Under the pieces are notes generated by a model, which saw only the letters and a list, made by a program, of their open reading frames with translations, was not told the origin of the DNA and searched no databases. Made by a program: the position numbers and the translations under genes. From UBA6522 sp965237785 (lineage in GTDB: Bacteria > Pseudomonadota > Gammaproteobacteria > Steroidobacterales > Rariloculaceae), in contig OZ250159.1 in NCBI GenBank assembly GCA_965237785.1, positions 2,480,001 to 2,544,000 of the forward strand: 64,000 nt of DNA, written 5' to 3'. Below, one piece after another: positions 52,082-59,709 of this stretch. Every line of letters begins with the position of its first letter. Position 1 is the first letter of the stretch.

Positions 52082-54448
52082 ATGGGTTTCGATATTGAGT
52101 ACGGACGCGACTACGCCGCGCTTGAGAAGCTGTTGCTTTCCGTCGATCGCTCGGGCGACTTTTGCACCTATGGGAAGTCGTTCGTTGCCATGCCCCGGCT
52201 GGAGATCGAAGGTGTCGGGATGCTTTCGTTCCCGGTCCCCGAAGCGCAGCTTCTTGCCGTAATGGAGACGGCGGAACGCGCTCCTTACGGCAAGGGCCCC
52301 GATACGATAGTGGACACCTCGGTGCGGGACTGCTGGCAGGTCGGCGCCGAGAAAATTGAACTGGGCGGACCTGCGTGGCGAAAAACGCTTGCAGGTGTTG
52401 TCGATGCCGCGGCTAAAGGGCTTGGCTGCCCGAGCGACCGGGTGGACGCGCGGCTCTACAAGCTGCTCATCTACGAACCCGGGGGCTTTTTCTCGGCGCA
52501 CCGCGACACGGAGAAAGAGGATGGCATGATCGCGACGCTCGTCATCTCATTACCGGTTGCGGGCTCCGGCGGTGAGTTGATCGTTCGCCACGGTGAGCGT
52601 GAAGCCGTTATCGACATGCGCGCCGACGAGCCGTCCGAACTGGCCTTCGCCGCGTTCTACGCCGATTGCGCGCATGAAACGCGGCCTGTCCTGGACGGTT
52701 ACCGGCTGTCGCTCGTATTCAATCTGTGCCTGCGAGCCGGCGACTCGGAAACGCCGACGCAGGCGCCGGACTACACCGAGCAGGTGGACGGAATTACCCA
52801 TCGACTCATTCAGTGGAGCAACGACGACAGCGCCGCGGACAAGCTGGTATGGCTGCTTGAGCACGAGTACAGCGAGGCCGGGCTGTCTTTCGATGCGTTG
52901 AAGAACGGCGACGCCGCTTTGGCGCAGGTCCTGGCGCCGGCCACGGAGCGCGCGGACTGCGAATTGTATGCGGCCATCGTCCATATTGAGGAATGCGGCA
53001 GTGCGACCGTACGGGGCGACTATGTCGATAGCTGGGATTGGAACCCATACGATGTTGACGATATGGAGATCGACGAGATCTACGAAAGCGCCTGCTGGCT
53101 CGCTGGCTGGACCTGCCGGGGAACTTCACCGCCCTTCGGCAAAATCCCGTTGCTGGCCAACGAGCTATTGCCTTGCGGCGCCCTCGATGACGCCGACCCG
53201 GACGAGCAATGGCTGAATGAAGCGTCCGGTAACGAAGGCGTGTCCCTGGAGCGCGCCTATCGCCACGCCGCGTTCGTAATCTGGCCGAAATCGAAAACGC
53301 TGAACATCCTCGCCGGTACCGACTTTGACGGCGCCGTTGCCTGGGTAGCGGAAGAATTCGCGCAAGCGGACAATATCGCCGACGAGCGGATCAGCGGTCT
53401 GGTTTCGCGGCTGACCGACACCTGGCCATCCGATACGCCGTACCGCCGCTACAAAAAAAGCCGCGTCAGGATGCTTGAATTATTGACCGCCATTGGCGAT
53501 GCGACCCATTTGTCGCGTTTTTTACGCGACGTGACGCTCGCCGAATACCGTGGCGGCGAGAGCGCCGCCCTGGCCAACGCCATGGCCGTCATCGGGACGG
53601 AAGACGCGGGCGGCTTCGTGCCGTTGTTGATTGAAGCGCACTTTACGCGTCGTCCGGGGGGCGTGATCGCCTTCTTGCGCCGCTTTGAAAAGACACACCG
53701 CGACTCGGCCGATGGCAAATGGCAAGCGGTGCTCCGACAAGGTGTTCGGGCAATGATTCACGCCTTGTCTTCTCTGGAGAACTCAGTTGACCAAGCCGAA
53801 CCGCAACGCCAGCCGAGCCGCAAGCCCATCGGCGAAAAGGCCATCCGGGACCTGTTCGCCCTGGCTTGGCGCTCCGGTTTGGTTAGCGAAGCCGAAACTG
53901 CCGCGGAAGCCATCGCCAAGTGCCCTGGAATTGTGTCCTCGGACCGCGCCCTACCGGCCGCGCTGAAGACGCTGCGCGAGGAAGACGGCTTTGCGAACAC
54001 CGCGGCCTTCGCCAAGTTGTGGCGCCATGCAGCGGATGTTCTACTCGCGCGCAGTTCCGCGTTCCCCGAAGAGCCCCGCGACTGGACAATTTCCGCCAGT
54101 ATCCCCTGCGGTTGCGATATCTGCGTGCAACTCGAGGCATTCTGTAACAGCCACGACTCGGGAGCCGAGCGTTTCCCGTTACGAAAAGAGCTGCGCAAGC
54201 ATCTGCATCGGATGATCGACGGGTGCAATCTGGATATCGATCATGTGACTGAACGCCGTGGCCGGCCATTCACCCTCGTTTGCACCAAGAACCGCAACAG
54301 CTACAAACGGCGGCTCGCCGAGTATGCCGAGGACATATTGCAAATGCGCTCGTTGATCCGTTCTTCGCCCGGAGATCCGCAAGCCGCCGGCGCCGCGCCC
54401 GATCTCGAACGGCTGAACTGCGCGGTGGCGGCGTCGGAGCAAGGTTGA
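52082..54448 (+). CDS. Large 2OG-Fe(II) oxygenase (prolyl-4-hydroxylase-like) protein
   Basis: 788 residues. The N-terminal ~220 contain a 2-oxoglutarate/Fe(II) oxygenase: LYKLLIYEPGGFFSAHRDTE with the H-x-D iron ligands, and FYADCAHETRPVLDGYRLSL with the distal His and the 2OG-binding Arg. The following ~570 residues are mostly helical with no recognised domain, ending near HVTERRGRPFTLVCTKNRNS. Possibly hydroxylates a protein or nucleic acid. 2OG proteins of this size with an uncharacterised C-terminus are seen sporadically in bacteria. Confidence 0.85.
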   Translation: MGFDIEYGRDYAALEKLLLSVDRSGDFCTYGKSFVAMPRLEIEGVGMLSFPVPEAQLLAVMETAERAPYGKGPDTIVDTSVRDCWQVGAEKIELGGPAWRKTLAGVVDAAAKGLGCPSDRVDARLYKLLIYEPGGFFSAHRDTEKEDGMIATLVISLPVAGSGGELIVRHGEREAVIDMRADEPSELAFAAFYADCAHETRPVLDGYRLSLVFNLCLRAGDSETPTQAPDYTEQVDGITHRLIQWSNDDSAADKLVWLLEHEYSEAGLSFDALKNGDAALAQVLAPATERADCELYAAIVHIEECGSATVRGDYVDSWDWNPYDVDDMEIDEIYESACWLAGWTCRGTSPPFGKIPLLANELLPCGALDDADPDEQWLNEASGNEGVSLERAYRHAAFVIWPKSKTLNILAGTDFDGAVAWVAEEFAQADNIADERISGLVSRLTDTWPSDTPYRRYKKSRVRMLELLTAIGDATHLSRFLRDVTLAEYRGGESAALANAMAVIGTEDAGGFVPLLIEAHFTRRPGGVIAFLRRFEKTHRDSADGKWQAVLRQGVRAMIHALSSLENSVDQAEPQRQPSRKPIGEKAIRDLFALAWRSGLVSEAETAAEAIAKCPGIVSSDRALPAALKTLREEDGFANTAAFAKLWRHAADVLLARSSAFPEEPRDWTISASIPCGCDICVQLEAFCNSHDSGAERFPLRKELRKHLHRMIDGCNLDIDHVTERRGRPFTLVCTKNRNSYKRRLAEYAEDILQMRSLIRSSPGDPQAAGAAPDLERLNCAVAASEQG

Positions 54449-54660
54449 TCGATTTGTTCCGTGGGGGGAGCGATCAGTTACCGCGATTTCACGGTAACGG
54501 ACTGCTCCGGCCAAGGCATTGATGTCATATTCGCCATTTCCCCTACTGGCGCCTTCGAACGAATCGTCCGGCCGTCAGCAACGAAATTCGCTACAGCGCA
54601 AGTCCCTCCCTACTGGGGTGCTTGCTATTTTTTCTTGAAACTGGAAATATTCCTTTCTAG

Positions 54661-54689
54661 TTAAGACATGATCCAGGCATAACTATAAC
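54661..54689 (+). promoter_or_regulatory. Promoter of the DUF4143 ATPase gene, near-leaderless
   Basis: TTAAGA (54661-54666), 17-base spacer, TATAAC (54684-54689) in an AT-rich island; the ATG at 54699 begins 9 bases after the -10, without a Shine-Dalgarno. The 250 bases upstream (54449-54698) hold nothing else. Confidence 0.6.
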
Positions 54690-54698
54690 TGGATTGGC

Positions 54699-56003
54699 AT
54701 GATCGACTCCCTGAAGGAAATCATCCTGGACTTCCAGGAGGCCGAGTTGGTGACGGGGATCCCTCGCCGCGTGGAGATATCCGTTGCGCCCGGCAAGGCC
54801 ACCGTATGCATCGGCCCACGGCGTAGCGGCAAGTCCACCTTACTGTTCCAGATCATCCGCAAGCTGCGGGGCAGCGGCGTTCCGCGCGAGAATATCCTGT
54901 ACCTGAATTTCTTCGACGACCGCTTGCGGGATCTGCGACGCACGGGCCTCGCGTCCGTGCTGGAAGCGTATTTTTCCCTCTACCCCGAAAAGAAGAACAC
55001 GGAAAAGATTTACTGCTTCTTCGACGAGATCCAGGTCGTTTCCGGCTGGGAATCGTTTGTGGACCGCATCATGCGCACCGAAAAGTGCGAGGTTTATATC
55101 ACCGGCTCGTCGGCGCGGATGCTGTCTCGCGAGATCGCCACTCAAATGCGGGGCCGAGCGCTGTCCTGGGAACTGTTGCCGTTCTCATTCCGCGAGTTCC
55201 TCGATTTCAAGGGCATCGACAGCCGCGATCCGCTGTCCACGCGCCGCCGACTGCTCATCGGACGGGCGCTGGCTGACTATTGGGAAAGCGGAGGCTTCCC
55301 GGAAGTCACCGCTTTCGACCGCCGACTGCGTATCAAGACCCACCAGGAATACTGGGGGGCGATGCTGTTTCGAGACCTCGTCGAGCGCCATAATGTGGCC
55401 CACCCGCGAGCCGTCACGGACCTCGCGCATTGGCTGGTGAACAACACCGCTTCCCTTTATTCCGTCAACAGGCTCACCGGCTACCTGAAGTCGCTTGGCC
55501 ATCGGGCGCCGAAATCGGCGGTTTCGGACTACCTCGACTGGTTTGAGGATGCATTTTTTCTATTCACGGTACGCATCTTCGATGCATCCCTCGCCCGCGC
55601 CAACACCAACCCGAAGAAGATCTACTGCGTTGACCATGCCCTGGTCAAGTCGGTTTCTTCCGGCATCTTGGTCAATTCCGGGCACCTGCTTGAAAACCTG
55701 GTATTCACGGCTCTGCGCCGGGTGACGCCGCGCATCTTCTACTACAAGTCCAAGGCCGGCCGCGAAGTGGACTTCGTCGCCGAAATGAACGATGGCGCCC
55801 GCTTGTTGGTCCAGGTCTGCGAGTCCCTGGCGGATCCAAAGACCCGCCATCGGGAAATCGCCGCCCTTCGCGACGCCATGGCCGACCTGGACCTGCCCTC
55901 AGGCGTGATCGTTACCCGAAGCGCCGGCGGCGAGAAAATCTCCGTTGGCTCGGGGACGATCGACATCGTCCCTGCCTGGCGATTTCTTCTGAACCTGAGT
56001 TGA
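54699..56003 (+). CDS. AAA_14/DUF4143 ATPase
   Basis: 434 residues. Walker A GPRRSGKSTLL at about residues 39-49, Walker B KIYCFFDEIQVVSGWESFVD, sensor VYITGSSARML; the C-terminal DUF4143 domain has KAGREVDFVAEMNDGARLLV, an E-x-D ... nuclease-like strand pattern. These widespread ATPases are mobile, often solitary, and of unknown role; some lie near defence loci, as here upstream of the CRISPR genes. Confidence 0.9.
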   Translation: MIDSLKEIILDFQEAELVTGIPRRVEISVAPGKATVCIGPRRSGKSTLLFQIIRKLRGSGVPRENILYLNFFDDRLRDLRRTGLASVLEAYFSLYPEKKNTEKIYCFFDEIQVVSGWESFVDRIMRTEKCEVYITGSSARMLSREIATQMRGRALSWELLPFSFREFLDFKGIDSRDPLSTRRRLLIGRALADYWESGGFPEVTAFDRRLRIKTHQEYWGAMLFRDLVERHNVAHPRAVTDLAHWLVNNTASLYSVNRLTGYLKSLGHRAPKSAVSDYLDWFEDAFFLFTVRIFDASLARANTNPKKIYCVDHALVKSVSSGILVNSGHLLENLVFTALRRVTPRIFYYKSKAGREVDFVAEMNDGARLLVQVCESLADPKTRHREIAALRDAMADLDLPSGVIVTRSAGGEKISVGSGTIDIVPAWRFLLNLS

Positions 56004-56089
56004 GACGCAGTGCGCCTTGAAAGTTAATCCCCGGCGCGATATCTGAATGATGCCCAACCATGAGCGATGGCACGCTTGGAAAAACGGGA

Positions 56090-56296
56090 ATGCTTGTGCT
56101 GGCCAGGCATGGCCAGAGTAGGTGGAACCTCATTCATACCGGGGTGCCGCGTGTTTACGAACACGAGACTGGCTGGCAGGGACAATCCAAGCGCGAGGCC
56201 GCCTGTAAGTGCGCTAGAATCGTTTGCCCAACCCAGCCTGCTTTAATGTTTCGTTGGCGGTATGGCGTGACCTCATTCCATGAGTTTTGGCGGTGA
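56090..56296 (+). pseudogene. N-terminal fragment of a phosphoglycerate mutase-like gene
   Basis: MLVLARHGQSRWNL is the RHG phosphohistidine motif at the N-terminus of GpmA-type phosphoglycerate mutases (R-H-G-Q-S-x-W-N-L). After about 15 residues the similarity ends (TGVPRVYEHETGWQG) and the frame closes within 80 codons; GpmA has about 230-250. A gene 5' end joined to unrelated DNA. Confidence 0.5.
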
Positions 56297-56343
56297 ACGT
56301 TCGACCATTGGCGGAGTTCGATGAATCCGTCTGCATAACGTGG

Positions 56344-56365
56344 CCGGGCCCCAAGTGGGGCCCGG
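56344..56365. terminator. Perfect 9-bp stem-loop upstream of the cas operon
   Basis: CCGGGCCCC-AAGT-GGGGCCCGG, a perfect 9-bp GC stem with a 4-base loop, about 115-185 bases before the small ORF preceding csb1. No T-run, so a transcription terminator is doubtful. Confidence 0.45.
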
Positions 56366-56530
56366 AGAGGTTTAGCATATCGCATCGGTAATCTCACGAC
56401 TCCTGCGCTTCAATGAGGATGCCAACCCATCTGTAGAAGAACATCTTAGCAGGTGTTGTCAGATTAAAGCTTGAATTCTCCACTCACAGTCCCCATCATA
56501 GTCACCAACGCGAATAACACAGAGTCCTCA

Positions 56531-56761
56531 ATGGCCCTGCATCCTGACTTTGGAACCTTACAACACTGCCGCATCAAGGTCTCAATGAAACGATCGGAAA
56601 CCATCTCTATTTCGGTCGAAGGATCATTTCAGGACCTCGCTTGTGAAGCATTTTCAAACGATGAGATCCATGCATCGCCTTCGTCAAGACCTCGCGAGTT
56701 ACCGCCGCGGCCCTCATATCAATCAGCTTACATCAAGGACCTCAAAAGGAGAGAGAAATGA
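56531..56761 (+). CDS. 76-residue unknown protein translationally coupled to csb1
   Basis: From ATG 56531 (MALHPDFGTLQHCRIKVSMK ... EGSFQDLACEAFS). A TTG at 56471 or ATG 56588 are alternatives. The TGA overlaps the csb1 ATG (ATGA), and csb1's AAAGGAGAGAG ribosome site lies within its last codons. Less GC-rich than the cas genes. No family recognised; a small subunit or regulator of the CRISPR system is conceivable but unproven. Confidence 0.45.
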   Translation: MALHPDFGTLQHCRIKVSMKRSETISISVEGSFQDLACEAFSNDEIHASPSSRPRELPPRPSYQSAYIKDLKRREK

Positions 56762-58011
56762 CCCAACTTACATTCGAGCGGCTCCGCGACGCCGCTGCGG
56801 GTGACGCCGTAGCCCTAAGATCCCGCATTTCGCTGCAACCCGCCGGCGGTGAAGGCGACAAGGTCTTTCCGCCTTCCTACGCCGTGGACGGTCGCCCGGA
56901 CCACAAGTACGCCGTAGAAGAGCGTCAAGTGGGCAGCGGCGACGCGGTGTCGACCACGGTGCTGTTGGATTCTGTTGCGTCACAGGCAAACCGGGCGGAG
57001 CTCGCGCTGCTCGACGGTTGGGATCGAGGTGAATTGGTCTTCCCCGTGCCCTATGTCGATTTCTCTGACGACGGCGGCGCAACGGATTTTGAGAAACTGA
57101 CGGTACTGGAAGCGCCCCATCGACTGGCCGACGCAATCTTCCGCGATAGCCTGCTCGACGGAACGCTATTTAGGCTTTCAGATGTTGGCCGCGCAATCAC
57201 CGATGCCACACCGCGCAATGCGACCGATCTGTTCAGGTATTCGCCAACCTCCCTGTTGTTCGGCATGTGGGACTCGACCGGCCCGAAAGGTGGGCTCGGG
57301 TCCAAGTTCCAGAGGGCTTATGTGTCGGAGATCGTAGGCTTTGATGCGTCGATCGGCAGTAAAGTCCGCAGCCGCATTGATCCACTACAGACGGAGAAGG
57401 TTGCGCCAACCGATCGGGTTTACAATAGCGCGGACCCGAATGAGGTGTGGACCCATGATCCGGAGCATGCCGAGAGGGACAGTAAAGGAATCCTTGTCTT
57501 TGCCTCCCGAAAGAGTGTGAAGGGCGAGCCTGGGCAGCCTTCCAAGATCAATCATGGCAATATCCCTCCGTCAATTGACGCTCAGGCTGGCGGGGTCACC
57601 ATTTCGAGCGCCCTGCAGACCACGGTTATTTCCTTTGCCGCTCTCCGACGACTGCGATGTAAAGGCTACACTCGCGAGGCAGAGACAGCCGCGCACACGG
57701 CGGTAGCGGCGCTTGGCATCGCGGCTATCGCGTATCAGCACGAGATGGACTTCGACCTCCGGTCGCGCTGTTTGCTGCTCCCGACGCACCCTCCGAAGCT
57801 TGAGTTGCTGCGCCGTGACGGCTCCCCCGGAGAGGTAGTGGAAGTCGATCGAATTGCCGCCTCACGGATTCTCGGTGAGGCGGCGGCGCACGCGGCAGCG
57901 GCGGGAATTGGTTGGGCAGATGATGAGATCAGACTTGTGCCCGCCCCGAAGCTGTTGGAGTTGATTCGGCGCAGTCGCAAGGTTTCTGCAACCGAAAAGA
58001 TGGCGGAGTGA
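56758..58011 (+). CDS. csb1: Type I-G CRISPR-associated protein Csb1 (Cas7, GSU0053 family)
   Basis: 417 residues. Csb1 is the Cas7-type backbone protein of type I-G (formerly I-U) Cascade and coats the crRNA spacer. Landmarks: DAVSTTVLLDSVASQANRAE, the SLLFGMWDSTGPKGGLGSKF block followed by QRAYVSEIVGFDA, and QTTVISFAALRRLRCKG. Strong GGAG-type ribosome site immediately upstream. Opens the cas operon proper; csb2 follows after 3 bases. Confidence 0.93.
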   Translation: MTQLTFERLRDAAAGDAVALRSRISLQPAGGEGDKVFPPSYAVDGRPDHKYAVEERQVGSGDAVSTTVLLDSVASQANRAELALLDGWDRGELVFPVPYVDFSDDGGATDFEKLTVLEAPHRLADAIFRDSLLDGTLFRLSDVGRAITDATPRNATDLFRYSPTSLLFGMWDSTGPKGGLGSKFQRAYVSEIVGFDASIGSKVRSRIDPLQTEKVAPTDRVYNSADPNEVWTHDPEHAERDSKGILVFASRKSVKGEPGQPSKINHGNIPPSIDAQAGGVTISSALQTTVISFAALRRLRCKGYTREAETAAHTAVAALGIAAIAYQHEMDFDLRSRCLLLPTHPPKLELLRRDGSPGEVVEVDRIAASRILGEAAAHAAAAGIGWADDEIRLVPAPKLLELIRRSRKVSATEKMAE

Positions 58012-58014
58012 CCG

Positions 58015-59709
58015 ATGTCTTCCGCCGAGAAGTTCGGTATCGAGGTGAACTTCCTGACCGGCCGGTTTGTGGCAACGCGCCACAATGATCGTCGGCAGCC
58101 CGAATGGCCTCCCCACCCGGCACGCCTGTTCTCGGCGCTCGTGGCCGCATGGGCCGACGCCGACGAGCCGGACGGCGCCGAGCGCGCCGCTCTGGAGTGG
58201 ATCGAGTCACAAGCGCCGCCGGCGATTGCGGCGACCGACGCTGTGCCGCGCAAGGCGGTGCCTCACTTCGTGCCGGTCAACGACACTACCGTTATCTCCA
58301 GGAACTGGTATGAACGAAGAGCTGGCAGCGTATCCGGGTTGGCCGCCGAACTCCACGCCGAACTTGCTGCTTCCGATGGCGAAGTCACGAAGAAGGCGGC
58401 GCAGATTGAGCGCAAGCTGACCAAGGTGAGAGAAGTCGAGGGCCAAGTGGGCGGTGCTGGCAATACCAATCCGTCTGCCGCGGTAGCGATGCTGCCGGAC
58501 CAGCGCAGCAAGCAGGGACGGTTCTATCCATCCGTCACGCCTGACACCGCCCGGGTGAGCTTTCTTTGGGATGCTCCCGCTCCGGATGGTGTGGCCGAGG
58601 CTCTCGATCGGTTGCTCCGCCGGGTTACCCGATTGGGCCATTCCTCCTCGTTTGTATCATGCCGGTTGATCGCGGACCGGCCCGACGCCACGTTCGAGAT
58701 CGGCGATGGCGGCAGCAGCATGCGTGCCGTTCGGCGCGGCCAGCTCGCCGAACTCGAGCGGCAGTTTGCACGGCATGGGGGTTCCAAGCCCCGCTCGCTG
58801 CCCTACACGGAAATTCGCTACCGAGCGGTCGCAGGAGCCGCGCGGCAGTCAGAAAGCGAGAACAGACCGAATACCGCTGGACAATGGATCGTGTTCGAGT
58901 TCACACACAGTTCCCGGTCCTTTCCCGCGACGAGGACGGTGGAGTTGGCGACCGCAATGCGCGCGGCCCTATTCTGCTACGCCGAGGATCCGATACCTGA
59001 AGAGGTGAGCGGTCATCTGGCAAATGGTAACCCGACGGCTACGCCGCACATGGCGTTTCTTCCGCTTCCCTACGTGGGTTTCGAGCATGCCGATGGCCGG
59101 CTTCTAGGGATGGCGGTATCCGTGCCGGATACCGTCAGCGATGTGGCGCGTCGAGCCGCATATCGGGCCATTGGCAACTGGGAGGAGCAAAGGACCAAAT
59201 ATGATGCCCTGACGCTCACATTGGGAAAGCGGGGAGTGCTCCACCTTCACAGGCAGCAGGACCCCACCACGCTGGTTTCACTTCGTCCGGACGTTTGGAA
59301 TAGAACTTCTCACCGATGGGTTTCAGCCACCCCCATCGCGCTACCTAAACATCCTGGCCGTCTTGGCGGGGGTACTGCCGCGGCCCGGGCCAAGGCGTGG
59401 GCTTTGGCTGAGTCGGCAGTGGCGTTGGCCTGCAACCATGTTGGGTTGCCCGAACCATCGTCTGTAGAAGTCTCTCTTAGCCCGTTCCTTGTAGGTTCCC
59501 GTCCAGCTAGCCGTTTCCCTTCGTTCAGCCAGAACGGGCAGGACGGCAGGCCGGTTCGACGCCAACTGGTTCATGCATCGGTAACCTTCAATCATTCCGT
59601 CGCCGGTCCATTGATGCTAGGCGCGGGAAGGTTTCTTGGCCTGGGGTTGATGCGGCCGGCCCCTATAGCAAATGCGCCAGAAGACACCAAGGACGGCGTT
59701 GATGAGTAA
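58015..59709 (+). CDS. csb2: Type I-G CRISPR-associated protein Csb2 (Cas5/Cas6 fusion, GSU0054 family)
   Basis: 564 residues. Csb2 is the signature of type I-G: a Cas5-like half that caps the crRNA 5' end and a Cas6-like half that processes pre-crRNA. N-terminal VNFLTGRFVATRHNDRRQPE and WPPHPARLFSALVAAWADAD; C-terminal RAMP Gly-rich loop LMLGAGRFLGLGLMRPAP. The last 8 bases overlap cas3. Length matches the family. Confidence 0.93.
   Translation: MSSAEKFGIEVNFLTGRFVATRHNDRRQPEWPPHPARLFSALVAAWADADEPDGAERAALEWIESQAPPAIAATDAVPRKAVPHFVPVNDTTVISRNWYERRAGSVSGLAAELHAELAASDGEVTKKAAQIERKLTKVREVEGQVGGAGNTNPSAAVAMLPDQRSKQGRFYPSVTPDTARVSFLWDAPAPDGVAEALDRLLRRVTRLGHSSSFVSCRLIADRPDATFEIGDGGSSMRAVRRGQLAELERQFARHGGSKPRSLPYTEIRYRAVAGAARQSESENRPNTAGQWIVFEFTHSSRSFPATRTVELATAMRAALFCYAEDPIPEEVSGHLANGNPTATPHMAFLPLPYVGFEHADGRLLGMAVSVPDTVSDVARRAAYRAIGNWEEQRTKYDALTLTLGKRGVLHLHRQQDPTTLVSLRPDVWNRTSHRWVSATPIALPKHPGRLGGGTAAARAKAWALAESAVALACNHVGLPEPSSVEVSLSPFLVGSRPASRFPSFSQNGQDGRPVRRQLVHASVTFNHSVAGPLMLGAGRFLGLGLMRPAPIANAPEDTKDGVDE

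Noticed and set aside
56344..56365. Rho-independent terminator
   Set aside because: Excellent stem but no T-run on either strand.
56407..56418. CRISPR array upstream of csb1
   Set aside because: A single 12-base resemblance with no second copy or spacer spacing in the window.
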